NCBI RefSeq assembly: GCF_011009555.1
Contig: NZ_QXHD01000003.1
Coordinates: 289,239 to 353,238 of the forward strand
Length of the DNA: 64,000 nt
Direction: 5' to 3'
DNA from: Adonisia turfae CCMR0081
Lineage (GTDB): Bacteria; Cyanobacteriota; Cyanobacteriia; Phormidesmidales; Phormidesmidaceae
Position 1 is the first letter of the stretch; each line of letters opens with the position of its first letter. The notes beneath the pieces were generated by a model. That model searched no databases, was not told the origin of the DNA, and saw nothing but the letters and a program-made list of their open reading frames with translations. The translations under genes and the position numbers were made by a program. Shown here piece after piece: positions 53,045 through 63,675 of this stretch.

Positions 53045-53092
53045 AGAGTGTCTGCGCAGAGTGTCTGCGTAGAGTGTCTGCAGAGTGTCTAC
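53045..53092. repeat. Short tandem repeat upstream of the S41 gene
   Basis: AGAGTGTCTGCG(C/T) occurs as units starting at 53045, 53058, 53071 and 53082 (13, 13, 11 and 11 bases). It lies 50 bases upstream of the S41 ATG in a 443-base gap (52995-53437) that otherwise shows no gene. Copy number could change by slippage and alter the promoter. Confidence 0.85.
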
Positions 53093-53437
53093 AATTCGCG
53101 CAATCGTTGACTATTCGGCTTCTGAAAAACACTTTCTATTGGCTTGTTTGCTTGTCTAAACCCCTTAGCATAAGCTTGAAAACTTACTAGAAATTGGGCT
53201 AGCTAGTTAGCTCTTAGAGAAAAAGATCATCTATGTTCCCAGCATGATACCCTAGGCGGAAAAACCTCTGCCTAAGCTCCAAAATCGTGACGATTAGGTC
53301 GTAAAGTTGACAATTCAATCTAAGAACTTAAGTATAGTCACCATTTTTAAGTTCGCTTTGATCTATTTAAAGTTTATTCATCATTCCGTCTTAAATTTTG
53401 ATGCTTTAGTGTTGGTTGCGATCGCTAATAATGGCCT

Positions 53438-53641
53438 TTAATCCATGCGTACTACAGCCTTTGAATCGATTACTAACATTCCCGGACAGGGAATACTCTT
53501 TTTGCCATTCCGTATATAGGCCATCGTTTCTTCACTACACACGACAGCATCAAACTGCTCTGCTTCAAATGTTTTTGGGGCCATAAGAAGTTCTACTGTA
53601 TACCTTAGGCCAGACTCGCCGATTGCTGGCCAAATAGCCAT
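53438..53641 (-). CDS. Small protein of unknown function
   Basis: 67 residues from ATG 53641, ending VIDSKAVVRMD. The composition is protein-like (RYTVELLMAPKTFEAEQFDAVV, then CSEETMAYIRNGKK), but the start lies only 30 bases from the divergent TAXI gene and the ribosome site is weak. No family recognised. Confidence 0.4.
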   Translation of the reverse strand: MAIWPAIGESGLRYTVELLMAPKTFEAEQFDAVVCSEETMAYIRNGKKSIPCPGMLVIDSKAVVRMD

Positions 53642-53671
53642 AATAGACCCAATGTACAGCAGGTATTCTTG

Positions 53672-55381
53672 ATGTCTCAGCCTGAAACACCTGAAAAGCA
53701 AAACTGGATTGATCGCCAGCTGGATCAGTTGCTCAAGCTGTTAAACGATCGCCTGTTTAAGCCCCTGGATCAACTGACGATTTTGCTGCGGCTATTTCTG
53801 GTGATGGCTCTGACAGTATGGTTTGGTTTTACGGCTGTCGACCTGTGGCATTCGGTCAGTTTTAATGTCACCCATCGGCCAATTTATCATGTCAATTTTG
53901 CTGTGGGTGGCTCTGGGGGAGAAAGCTATATCCTGGGTAAGGCCATCAAACAGGTGGTTGAAAATTATCATCCCAATATTCGTCTGGATTTATTAGAAAC
54001 CGTAGGCTCTGTCGATAATATCAACCGGTTAGACGCCGGAGAAGCTGAGCTGATTACGGTGCAATCTGACATTACCCCTGGTCCCAAAGCCCAAGCTGTT
54101 GCCACGCTTTATCGGGATTTATTCCAGCTACTGGTACAGGATAAAAGCAGTATCGACGAGTTTACAGATCTCAGAGGGCAACGTATTGGTGTACAGCGAG
54201 AGAGTGGGCAGTTTCTATCATTTTTAGAAGTTGCCAACCATTTTGATCTGACGGCTGAAGACTTTGATTTTGTTGGGGTGGATGATGACGAAGCGGCCTT
54301 TGCCTTTGAGACGGATCGGGTGGATGCAATTTTTCGGGTGCGGGCTCCTGGTAACTGGATTATTCAGGATATGGTGCAATATCACCGGGGACGCTTATTG
54401 CCCATTGAACAAGTCTCAGCCATGAAGATTAAGCACCCGGCATTTAAGGCGGCGACCATCCCTAAGGGGACCTATCACGGTAGTTTCCCCATCGTGCCCC
54501 CCAAGGATATTCCCACCGTGGGTGTGTATAAGATGTTGTATGCCAGTAAGCAGACGAATAAGCGGGTGGTGCAAGCGATCGCAACCATTCTGAAGGATCA
54601 TCATCAAGAGATTTCGAACGCTATTTCACGGGATACGGTTGAGGTGAAACCATTGGTGGCCAACATTGGTCGGCCTAGCAGCAGTTTTGGCATTCCTATT
54701 CACCCTGGAGCCGTTGCAGCCTATAAGCAAACCAAAACAAATCCGTCTTTTGTTGCAAGGAACTTTGATTTTTTGGCATTGTTGTTATCTATTGTTGTAC
54801 CCATTGCATCCTGGATTTGGGAGTTGCGATCGCGAGCTGAAAAACGTGGTAAAAGCCTCTGTGAAGGCTACATCAACGATGTGATCAAAGTTATGGATGA
54901 CGATGACGACGCTGCTCCTGAGCAAACCCTGGAAGAACGGCAGAGGATGCTGTATCAAATTTTTGACCGGGCTGCAAAACGGTTAGTGGATGAAGATATC
55001 TCCCAAGAAGCATTTCGTACATTTAACGAAGCCTATAAAACAGCCTGTGAGAAAATTGAACGGGATATAGAAGCCAAAGCCCAGCACCATCAGTCTATTC
55101 AGCAACATCTAACGGCCCAGTATATTCAGGACCTGGTGGTGATTCATCAGGCCGATACCCTATCTCACCAAGACAGTTCGCAGCAAATGGAACGGGTACT
55201 GCAGCGTGTGCTGGATGATTTGGCATGCGATCGCATCTCCCAAGAATCTTTTCGTACGTTTATAGAAGTCTATAACACGACAAAAGAGTCTCTTCAGCAG
55301 AATAGAATAGAAGACATAGAGGGGCCAGAAGCAGGGGGCATCGAAAACAATTCCCGACAGTCAACAAAGATAATCTCGTAG
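53672..55381 (+). CDS. TAXI-type solute-binding protein with cytoplasmic duplicated tail
   Basis: 569 residues from ATG 53672 (AGGT upstream; the TTG just before it is less likely). An N-terminal cytoplasmic stretch and one helix (about 40-62) lead to a TAXI binding domain (about 70-350; YHVNFAVGGSGGESYILGKA, DLRGQRIGVQRESGQ). A second helix (about 366-385) returns the chain to the cytoplasm, where two homologous units of about 65 residues follow, each ending in ISQEAFRTF-x-EAY/ISQESFRTFIEVY. No TRAP permease genes lie next to it. I infer a ligand sensor or adaptor, not a secreted transporter subunit. Confidence 0.8.
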   Translation: MSQPETPEKQNWIDRQLDQLLKLLNDRLFKPLDQLTILLRLFLVMALTVWFGFTAVDLWHSVSFNVTHRPIYHVNFAVGGSGGESYILGKAIKQVVENYHPNIRLDLLETVGSVDNINRLDAGEAELITVQSDITPGPKAQAVATLYRDLFQLLVQDKSSIDEFTDLRGQRIGVQRESGQFLSFLEVANHFDLTAEDFDFVGVDDDEAAFAFETDRVDAIFRVRAPGNWIIQDMVQYHRGRLLPIEQVSAMKIKHPAFKAATIPKGTYHGSFPIVPPKDIPTVGVYKMLYASKQTNKRVVQAIATILKDHHQEISNAISRDTVEVKPLVANIGRPSSSFGIPIHPGAVAAYKQTKTNPSFVARNFDFLALLLSIVVPIASWIWELRSRAEKRGKSLCEGYINDVIKVMDDDDDAAPEQTLEERQRMLYQIFDRAAKRLVDEDISQEAFRTFNEAYKTACEKIERDIEAKAQHHQSIQQHLTAQYIQDLVVIHQADTLSHQDSSQQMERVLQRVLDDLACDRISQESFRTFIEVYNTTKESLQQNRIEDIEGPEAGGIENNSRQSTKIIS

Positions 55382-55428
55382 GGGCTGCGCCTCGTGCCAG
55401 CCCTGCAAAGCCTACCCAGGCTAACCCA

Positions 55429-56334
55429 TTATCTTGTCCAGACGCTGCCACCAAATCCCCCAGTTTTACGAGTGGCGCTCAATCGTCCAGCTGAGTCAAT
55501 CTGCAATTCCATGTCACCGGACTGGTTAATGCGGCCCTTGGGCACATCCGACCATTCTCCAACCACCCGATTTCCCTGAATTGTACCGTGGAAGACATTG
55601 GTCCAGGTTGAGCCACCATCACCACTTTCGCCGTACCACCAAAGAGTGTTACCAATCTGGTTGAGGTAATAGGTACCCCCATCATTTCCTCGCCACTGCC
55701 CAGATAGGTTTTGGGTTGTCTGAGGTGAGTCTACCTGGGGTGAGTCTGTTAACCTTTGACTAAAGCGAAAATCATCTACATTGATGTGCCCCCAACCACT
55801 AGACGATTCATCCACAATGCGAATCACGCCAGCTCTGCCAGCATAGGGGGTTAAATCCCAGGTGACGCGCTGCATAGTCTCACTATTCTGGCCAGAGGCC
55901 ATTAACTGGGGCTGACCGCTGACCACCAGTTCAACACGGGTTTGAGGGCTGCTGCCACCTCCGACCAAAAAGCTTAAGGTCCCCGAGGGAATCCTAAATC
56001 TGGCTGAGGTCAATGTGCCTTGAGGCCTATCTCCCTGCACTGCTCCCGGACGTTGCCCTGGTCGTCCTTGATAGTTTTCATAACCGCCAATCCAATATTG
56101 CCCCTGGTGTTGAGAAGCTTGGCCCCGATTGCGAGCAGTCGGATTGTCGCCCAGGGTGGGCTGGTTAGCAAAGGCTGTTCCCGTTTGCTGCCAGCCCTGT
56201 AGGTTGCCCTCCTCAAAGTTGAGGGTAAATGGCAAACTTGGATTCGCCTGAACCCGCCCTTGCATAAGCAAAGAGGCGCTAGCGGTTGCAATCATCAAGC
56301 CAATGCCAAATTTACGACGCCATTGAGCGGTCAT
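55429..56334 (-). CDS. Secreted beta-sandwich protein of unknown function
   Basis: 301 residues from ATG 56334, with GAGGAGAT just upstream. A signal peptide with RRKFG start (cleavage near ANP about 30) precedes a domain with FNFEEGNLQGWQQTG-like and SSSGWGHINVDDFRFS segments, the pattern of carbohydrate-binding or glycosidase-associated beta-sandwiches (compare levanase-type D-GWGHI-x-VDD). A C-terminal domain (GQWRGNDGGTYYLNQIGNTL onward, about 210-301) resembles lipocalin-like or DUF-type ligand folds. The protein is secreted; ligand unknown. Confidence 0.6.
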   Translation of the reverse strand: MTAQWRRKFGIGLMIATASASLLMQGRVQANPSLPFTLNFEEGNLQGWQQTGTAFANQPTLGDNPTARNRGQASQHQGQYWIGGYENYQGRPGQRPGAVQGDRPQGTLTSARFRIPSGTLSFLVGGGSSPQTRVELVVSGQPQLMASGQNSETMQRVTWDLTPYAGRAGVIRIVDESSSGWGHINVDDFRFSQRLTDSPQVDSPQTTQNLSGQWRGNDGGTYYLNQIGNTLWWYGESGDGGSTWTNVFHGTIQGNRVVGEWSDVPKGRINQSGDMELQIDSAGRLSATRKTGGFGGSVWTR

Positions 56335-56594
56335 AGGTATAATCTCCTCGATTACGGTTAGGTGTGTTACGTCATTCGTCTTTAATGCTGCCTTTCCTTG
56401 AAGCTGCAATATCACTACATAAAGCAGCATCAGAAAACGTGCGTTATCCGTAACTCAGGGGAGAATGGGCCAAATTATGCAAAAGGGTAGAAATTTATAG
56501 CAGTGTTCGATTGGGATGGGTGTATTTCGATGGTGTTAGGGAGCGGGGAATAGAGAATTGGGGGTGTTTTGGGGCGTTTGCAGAACTATAGCGC

Positions 56595-57419
56595 TTACTC
56601 AATAAAGCCTTTGCGTAGATAATTGCTGAAGCCATCCACCAGGGTGACCATCGCTAACACCACGATCAGTAATGCTGAGACCTGTTGATACTTGAGAATA
56701 CGTAAAGCGCTGATAATTTCTAACCCAATTCCACCTGCGCCAACGGCTCCTAAAACCATGGATGCTCGGAAGTTATATTCCCAGCGATAAAAGGTGACAT
56801 CGGTCATCTGGGGAAAGACCTGGGGCAAAATGCTATGGACAATGACCTGGGGGGCAGTTGCACCTACGGCGCGGGCGGCTTCGACTGGGGCCTGGTCGCT
56901 AAGTTCAATAGCTTCAGCAAAGAATTTACCCACCATACCAACCGAATGTAAGCCTAAAGCCAGAGTGCCTGGGAGCTTACCAAAGCCGACTGCTGCCACT
57001 AAAATCATGCCTAAAATCAGCTCTGGGATGGCACGGGTAATATTCAAAATGGTGCGAGCACTGTGCAAGGCAATGGGATGGGGGGTAGTATTTCTGGCGG
57101 CGAGTAACCCCAGGGGTAAGGAGAGGCCAAGGGCAAGGGCAGTGCCAGCAATGCTCATGGCCAATGTGTCAAAGATCGGCTCAATCCACTGGGGAAAACG
57201 GCTAAAGTCAGGTGGCAACATCTCCCCCATCAGCTTGAAGATAGCTGGAATGCCGTCAGCCATGCGTTCGATGTTGAACAGTTCGACACTGATAAAGCTG
57301 ATGATGATGAGACCGAGGAGGAGTAAGACTCGTATAGTGTGTCGGAGCCATCTGCGTTGGTGTTGTCGCAGGATGCTATTGAGTGGAGAAGAGTCAGGGG
57401 GTTGACTGTTGGTGGTCAT
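56595..57419 (-). CDS. phnE: Phosphonate-type ABC transporter permease
   Basis: 274 residues with six helices. The PhnE/binding-protein-dependent permease EAA loop is visible: EAARAVGATAPQVIVHSILP (about 190). It starts 112 bases after the phnD stop and is the last gene of phnC-phnD-phnE. The complex imports phosphonate, phosphite or a related oxyanion. No C-P lyase genes are in the window, so the imported compound is not proven. Confidence 0.9.
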   Translation of the reverse strand: MTTNSQPPDSSPLNSILRQHQRRWLRHTIRVLLLLGLIIISFISVELFNIERMADGIPAIFKLMGEMLPPDFSRFPQWIEPIFDTLAMSIAGTALALGLSLPLGLLAARNTTPHPIALHSARTILNITRAIPELILGMILVAAVGFGKLPGTLALGLHSVGMVGKFFAEAIELSDQAPVEAARAVGATAPQVIVHSILPQVFPQMTDVTFYRWEYNFRASMVLGAVGAGGIGLEIISALRILKYQQVSALLIVVLAMVTLVDGFSNYLRKGFIE

Positions 57420-57530
57420 AGGGGAGAACTTCCTGTGATGGAATTGTGTTTAGAACTGTCCTCCCCTTTAGGGGAGGTGCTGCAAGCAGAGGGATTCTAA
57501 CCGCTAATGCCAACACCTAACGTTAAAGAC

Positions 57531-58466
<936 letters not shown>

Positions 58467-58502
58467 TTACATGCTTGCGATCGCACCCCTCGCCAATCGC
58501 CC

Positions 58503-59267
58503 CTACGATACAACCGCCATTGTCTGGTCAGTATAGATTTCGTCCAGCGTGTGGTGCTCTAGCACAGACGGCGGGCCATCAAATATAACGCGACCATGGG
58601 CTAAGCCAATAATGCGATCGCCATACTGTTTGGCAAAATCCACCTGATGCAGGCTCAGTAACGTGGCAATCCCATCGGTTTTACAAATGGTGCGCAGTAA
58701 AGACAGCACCTTATGGGCACTCGTTGGATCTAAGCTGGCAATCGGCTCGTCTGCCAACATGAGCTGGGGCCGTTGTGCCAAAGCACGGGCGATACCAACA
58801 CGCTGTTTTTGACCGCCACTCAGAGCCTTGACCGGTGTAAGCGCCTTATTCATTAACCCCACTCGCTTCAAACAATCTACGGCAAGTCGTTGATCTGTCT
58901 GGGGTAGAGGAAATAAGCTACGCCAAAATGAATGGTAAGCCAATCGCCCCATTAGGACATTCTGTAGAGCAGAATGCCGCTCAATCAGCTGATGCTGTTG
59001 AAAAATCATACCGGTACGCTGACGATGCAACCGTAATGCTTGGGGCGTGGACAGTTCTCCCATCCCATCAACCATTACCCGTCCTTGGGTTGGGGGCGTT
59101 AAATGGTTAAGCGTTCGCAAGAGTGTTGATTTTCCAGCGCCGGACAAGCCCAGTACCACTACAAACTCACCACGATTGAGCTGTAATGATACAGATTTCA
59201 GTGCAGTGACACCGTTCCCATAGGTAACACCCACATTCTCAAGACCAACAATTGCAGCTCCTTGCAT
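58503..59267 (-). CDS. phnC: Phosphonate-type ABC transporter ATPase
   Basis: 254 residues from ATG 59267 (AGGGG seven bases upstream; a GTG two codons earlier is possible). Walker A GLSGAGKSTL, Q-loop FQQHQL, signature LSGGQKQRV, Walker B LMLADEPIASLD, H-loop LHQVD. First gene of phnC-phnD-phnE. A tandem 22-base repeat lies 31-91 bases upstream, in its promoter region. Confidence 0.92.
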   Translation of the reverse strand: MQGAAIVGLENVGVTYGNGVTALKSVSLQLNRGEFVVVLGLSGAGKSTLLRTLNHLTPPTQGRVMVDGMGELSTPQALRLHRQRTGMIFQQHQLIERHSALQNVLMGRLAYHSFWRSLFPLPQTDQRLAVDCLKRVGLMNKALTPVKALSGGQKQRVGIARALAQRPQLMLADEPIASLDPTSAHKVLSLLRTICKTDGIATLLSLHQVDFAKQYGDRIIGLAHGRVIFDGPPSVLEHHTLDEIYTDQTMAVVS

Positions 59268-59297
59268 TGACACGCCCCTTCTGGCTATAACCCCATT

Positions 59298-59358
59298 GCT
59301 GAATTAGCGATGGACCATTGCTTAATTAGCATGGACCATTGCTGAATTAGCGATGGAC
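59298..59358. repeat. Tandem repeat in the phnC promoter region
   Basis: Three units of GCTGAATTAGCGATGGACCATT start at 59298, 59320 and 59341; the second lacks one base and the third is cut after 18. Period is 21-22 bases, two helical turns, so the units could be aligned regulator sites. The gap 59274-59498 holds no gene. Confidence 0.85.
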
Positions 59359-59498
59359 TTACGCCCATGTGGGTGAACCAATAGCATATAACTACAGAGG
59401 TAGGGTTGATTATTTTGCAGAGAAAAATCCCATCAGCCAGTTTTTGTAGAGGCGATTAAAGGGATGCCAGGTTCCCCTTTTCTCTTACTGAATAGATT

Positions 59499-60347
59499 TC
59501 ACATTGATGCAGGAAGATGGGCTGGCAGGAGAGAGATCGCCGTAATCGCGAGAAAAAGAATAGATGAGAGAGTTTCCAGGCTCGCTACATACTGAATTTG
59601 AGCTGCTTTATACCAGTCTTGCCAGCCGATAACCAAACAAAATCTGAGTAACGCTATGCTAAATGCTGACGCTGTAACGGGAGCCAGCCAATTGCAATAA
59701 CAAAGTGTTGCAAGCGATAGAATAGCGATCGCATGGTACACAATGCCTGGCATTAATGCTGCTGTCCGGGTTTTACGCAGCTTGACCGTGAAGATAGCAC
59801 TGCCAAAAAAGCAGGTGTTTAACAGCCATAGGCCAACAATGGCAGCGGTGACAGTACCCGTTGTGGCGATATAGGCAAACGGTGCCGTCAGGCACACAGC
59901 AGCAAAGGTGAGGAGTTCATTGGCAATGGACCGGTGTTGCCGCTGGAAAACTGCGATCGCATCTAAAATTAACGTTGCGATCGCAGCCCCATATAGCCAC
60001 CAAAGCATGGGGGATTTCAGCGCCAGATAAATCGCAATGCCCAAGGCAAGGCTGCCATATAGCCCACCCCAAACCAGAAAACGAGGCTTCCAACTACGCC
60101 GTTGCCGGATTTGTAACACCAGTGGATGTTCTGCCTGAAAGCCAGCAAAGGCACTGATCAGCACCAGGGTTGTCGTCCAAGTCCACTGCTGTGCTGCCGC
60201 TGCTCCCGTCAGAAATGACACCAAAAGCACGACATACACCCCATGCTCTGGCGAAAGAATTGGATGGTGCCAGGCTGGAACGTGGGAGCCAGCCTTAGGA
60301 GCTTGGGACGTATCAATAGTGGGGTTACTGGAATCAGAAAACGTCAT
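59499..60347 (-). CDS. YwiC-like membrane protein
   Basis: 282 residues, eight or nine hydrophobic helices. The N-terminal HHPILSPEHGVYVVLLVSFL carries the S-P-x-EHG motif of YwiC-like proteins, and LQIRQRRSWKPRFLVWGGLYG follows between helices. The family is uncharacterised. AAGG precedes the ATG. It lies between phnC and a globin gene on the same strand; a common operon is not established. Confidence 0.8.
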   Translation of the reverse strand: MTFSDSSNPTIDTSQAPKAGSHVPAWHHPILSPEHGVYVVLLVSFLTGAAAAQQWTWTTTLVLISAFAGFQAEHPLVLQIRQRRSWKPRFLVWGGLYGSLALGIAIYLALKSPMLWWLYGAAIATLILDAIAVFQRQHRSIANELLTFAAVCLTAPFAYIATTGTVTAAIVGLWLLNTCFFGSAIFTVKLRKTRTAALMPGIVYHAIAILSLATLCYCNWLAPVTASAFSIALLRFCLVIGWQDWYKAAQIQYVASLETLSSILFLAITAISLLPAHLPASM

Positions 60348-60479
60348 AGCCTTATCCCCTGAAATGGTTCACTTAAAATGGCTCACTGCCCTTAAGACGA
60401 GGATAGTCTCGTAAACATCAACGTAGCTGAAGCCCACGGCAGGTGCAAGATCACTGCCCTGCCAGGGACACGATCTAAA

Positions 60480-60989
60480 TTAAACCGAGACTGTGTTTTT
60501 AGGATTGAGAATTTCCGCAGGATAATCCGCACCTTCTAACATAATTTCAGTAATCGCTGCATAGGCCTCCGCCCAGGCAGCTGAAATCTCGGGTGTCCAA
60601 TTATCTTGCAAGATAGTCTCCATGGACTTCAGTAATGTACCACCGACCATCGGGTAGTGCTCCGGTAGGACTCCATACTTAATATGGCGAGTGCCCAAGC
60701 CTTGCAGTGCTGCTGTTAATACATCAGGTTTAACAAGATTCTCCACCACCAATACCAGAGAAGCAAACAACTTTTTAGGTTGCTCCTCCATATTCGTATG
60801 GGCAAACAGAGGCTTTACCTGGGGATAGTCCGAAAAGAGTGTGCTGTAGAAAAGGTCACTAAACGCAGATTGATCTTCCTTGAGGAGAGTAAAGCTAGTC
60901 TTTAGCAAATCAGGGTTTAAGGCCATTGCAGAAACAATCTCTACTGTTGTTACCTCAACAGTCTGCCAAGATACCCTGCGCATCACCAT
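60480..60989 (-). CDS. Single-domain globin
   Basis: 169 residues from ATG 60989, which has a GAGG site at good spacing; an internal ATG at 60926 gives the usual 148-residue globin but has a poor ribosome site. The fold resembles Vitreoscilla-type/flavohemoglobin globins: LLKTSFTLLKED, YPQVKPLFAHT, and RHIKYGVLPEHYPMVGGTLL with the proximal His in RHIKYGV. Likely roles are O2 storage or NO detoxification. There is no reductase domain attached. Confidence 0.88.
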   Translation of the reverse strand: MVMRRVSWQTVEVTTVEIVSAMALNPDLLKTSFTLLKEDQSAFSDLFYSTLFSDYPQVKPLFAHTNMEEQPKKLFASLVLVVENLVKPDVLTAALQGLGTRHIKYGVLPEHYPMVGGTLLKSMETILQDNWTPEISAAWAEAYAAITEIMLEGADYPAEILNPKNTVSV

Positions 60990-61131
60990 GAGCTACCTCA
61001 TATAGGGAATAGGGAAGCGATACACTGAGTCACTGAGTCAATTTACTGAATCAATTTACTGAGTCCAAAACTGAGCATATTTTGCCTGTGAGCTTGCCTA
61101 ATCTGGAGTCAGTTCAACTCCTGGAGGTCTT

Positions 61132-63621
61132 ATGGTACAAACGTTACCCCAAAAAACTGCTGGCTTATACGTGCAGGACCAACCCCTGGCATTTCCGCTG
61201 AAGCATACCGATGTGAAGGCTCAAGTCAGTGGCAATCTTTCCCGTGTGGAGGTGACCCACAGCTTTGAAAACCCGTTTACGACAGCCCTGGAAGCCACCT
61301 ACGTTTTTCCACTACCGGATGAAGCTGCTGTGGATACGATGACGATTCGGTTGGGCGATCGCACTATCCAGGGCCGTATCGAAAAGCGCGAAGACGCCCA
61401 GGCCATCTATGAACGGGCTAAGCAAAAGGGTCAAACCGCCGGACTGCTAGAGCAGGAGCGAGCCAATATCTTTACCCAGTCCCTGGCCAATATTCTGCCA
61501 GGGGAGGCGATCGAGGTGGTGATCACCTACAGCGACCAGCTGCCCTACAAACAGGGGGCCTATGAATTTGTCTTTCCCATGGTGGTGGGGCCACGCTACA
61601 TCCCTGGTAATCCCATCGCTGAGGCAGACACCACCCACGGCTCTGCAGCCGCACCGATGACCCTGAATCAAGATACGGATTTAGTCCCTGATGCCAGTCG
61701 CTTAAATGGACCAATTATTCCGTCAGATATGCGGTCGGGCCACGATATTCAAGTCACCGTTCAGATTGAAACTGAAACAGGGCAATGCCCATGCGATCGC
61801 ACCAAGTTGCAATCCCCGTCCCACCAAATCGTGGTAGATACAACAGAAAACCTGACCCGGATTACCCTCGCCCCTGGCGATACTATCCCCAATAAGGATC
61901 TGATTTTGCGCTACCAGGTGGCTACGGAGACAACTCAAACATCTCTCCTGACTCAGTTCGATGAGCGCGGTGGCCACTTTGCGGTGTATCTAATTCCGGC
62001 CCTGGTCTACGACACCGATGCCTATATTCCTAAGGATATGGTGTTTTTAATTGACACATCCGGCTCTCAGTCAGGGGCTCCCCTGGCCCAGTGTCAGGCA
62101 CTGATGCGTCGGTTTATTGAAGGACTGCATCCCCAAGATACGTTCAATATTGTTAACTTTGCCAACACGACTCAGCAGCTGTCTCAGGTGCCCCTGGGCA
62201 ATACGTCCCGTAACCGTCAGCAGGCGCTGAACTATGTTGATCGCCTACGGGCCGGTGGTGGGACCGAGATGTTACGGGGGCTAAAAACTGTACTCAATTT
62301 GCCTCAGCCCAATTCGGAGCGGATTCGCAATATTGTGCTGCTGACCGATGGCTATATTGGCAACGAAACCCAAATCTTTGCTGAAGTGCAGCAATCTTTG
62401 GGCCTAGCGACTCGCCTCCATAGCTTTGGGGCCGGTAGCTCAGTCAATCGCTTTCTGCTCAACCGTGTAGCAGAAATGGGCCGTGGCATTTCCCGGGTGG
62501 TCCGCCATGATGAAGGCATTGACCGCATTGTGGACAAATTCTTTGGCCAAATCAACAATCCGGTATTGGGCAATCTCTCCGCTCATTGGGAAGGCGCTGG
62601 CGAGGCACCTAGTCTTTATCCCATGGCCGTTCCTGATGTGTTTGCCGAACAACCCCTGATGCTGTTTGGTCGTAAGACGGATAAACAGCCGGGTACTCTC
62701 CACATCTCTGGAATAGCAGCTGGGGGAAACCCGTTTAAGCAATCTCTGGCCGTTGCCTTTGACTCAGCCGGGAATCCAGCCATTGCCCAACTGTGGGGAC
62801 GCTCGCGCATCAAAGAGCTGATGAATCAAATGGTCAGTGGTGAAACCACCCATGGCGTACAGGCGGTCACCGAAACAGCCCTGGCCTATCAGCTGTTGTC
62901 GCAGTACACCGCGTTTGTGGCCGTGAGTGAAGAGAGCCGGGTTGCCCACCCCAATAATTCAATTTCGGTGAATGTGCCAGTGACTATGCCAGAAGCCGTT
63001 AGCTATGCAGGGGTATTTGGGACAGTGGCTGCAGCACAACCCATCAGAAGCCGTGCTCGCCCTGGCAGTGCTGCGCCTAAAGGTCGTCACGTTACCCTAT
63101 TTAGTAAGCAGGCAGCTCCCCCACCGATGCCTGCTCCAAGCATAGACGCAGAAAGCAGCGCTGATTTAAAGGCTGATTCTATGTATGAGGCGCGTTATAT
63201 GTCTCCTTATATTGCTGACGATGGGGATAGTAGCGATGGGGTCGCAGATACCGTTGATAGTGCAGTCAGTGCGTCTATGGACGAAACTGTGCTTCCTGGA
63301 GCTGCTCCAGCAGAGGTCGGTGCAGGCTCCGATTCACCCCAACAGATTCAAGTTGTTAAGGCAGAAGGACTTAATGATGCTGCCCTAAAACAGCTTAAAC
63401 ACCATCTTCAGCAGCTCCAGTTGGCCAATCCCCCCGCTGGTACCCTCATCTTTGAGCTGGTGATTCAACGGGGACGGGTCAAACGGGTGATGTTAGATAT
63501 GGAGGCGTCAGAACTCAAAGATCCGTTTGTGATCTCTCAGCTGCGACGCATACTGATGGCGTGGCAGTGTCCCCAAATTGTGGCTAAACCTTTACGTTTA
63601 GAGCTACGGGTGCAGCCTTAG
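61132..63621 (+). CDS. VIT - von Willebrand factor A domain protein
   Basis: 829 residues with a GGAGG ribosome site. A VIT domain (about 10-135; VEVTHSFENPFTTALEATYVF, EKREDAQAIYERAKQKG) precedes a VWA domain (about 298-470) with an intact metal site DTSGS (308-312) and a later GGGTEML and TDGYIGNE. A C-terminal 85-residue domain resembles a distinct beta/alpha unit (LKQLKHHLQQLQLA ... FELVIQRGRV). The middle (about 600-740) is Pro/Ala/Ser-rich. The protein has the inter-alpha-inhibitor-like layout; in bacteria the role is unknown. Confidence 0.9.
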   Translation: MVQTLPQKTAGLYVQDQPLAFPLKHTDVKAQVSGNLSRVEVTHSFENPFTTALEATYVFPLPDEAAVDTMTIRLGDRTIQGRIEKREDAQAIYERAKQKGQTAGLLEQERANIFTQSLANILPGEAIEVVITYSDQLPYKQGAYEFVFPMVVGPRYIPGNPIAEADTTHGSAAAPMTLNQDTDLVPDASRLNGPIIPSDMRSGHDIQVTVQIETETGQCPCDRTKLQSPSHQIVVDTTENLTRITLAPGDTIPNKDLILRYQVATETTQTSLLTQFDERGGHFAVYLIPALVYDTDAYIPKDMVFLIDTSGSQSGAPLAQCQALMRRFIEGLHPQDTFNIVNFANTTQQLSQVPLGNTSRNRQQALNYVDRLRAGGGTEMLRGLKTVLNLPQPNSERIRNIVLLTDGYIGNETQIFAEVQQSLGLATRLHSFGAGSSVNRFLLNRVAEMGRGISRVVRHDEGIDRIVDKFFGQINNPVLGNLSAHWEGAGEAPSLYPMAVPDVFAEQPLMLFGRKTDKQPGTLHISGIAAGGNPFKQSLAVAFDSAGNPAIAQLWGRSRIKELMNQMVSGETTHGVQAVTETALAYQLLSQYTAFVAVSEESRVAHPNNSISVNVPVTMPEAVSYAGVFGTVAAAQPIRSRARPGSAAPKGRHVTLFSKQAAPPPMPAPSIDAESSADLKADSMYEARYMSPYIADDGDSSDGVADTVDSAVSASMDETVLPGAAPAEVGAGSDSPQQIQVVKAEGLNDAALKQLKHHLQQLQLANPPAGTLIFELVIQRGRVKRVMLDMEASELKDPFVISQLRRILMAWQCPQIVAKPLRLELRVQP

Positions 63622-63675
63622 ACAGTGTTCTGCCTAACCTATGCAACCGATCTAAACCGTGCAGTTCAGCTAACC

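Noticed and set aside
52936..53190. 84-codon plus frame across the S41 start
   Set aside because: It runs through the tandem repeat and over the S41 gene; no ribosome site.
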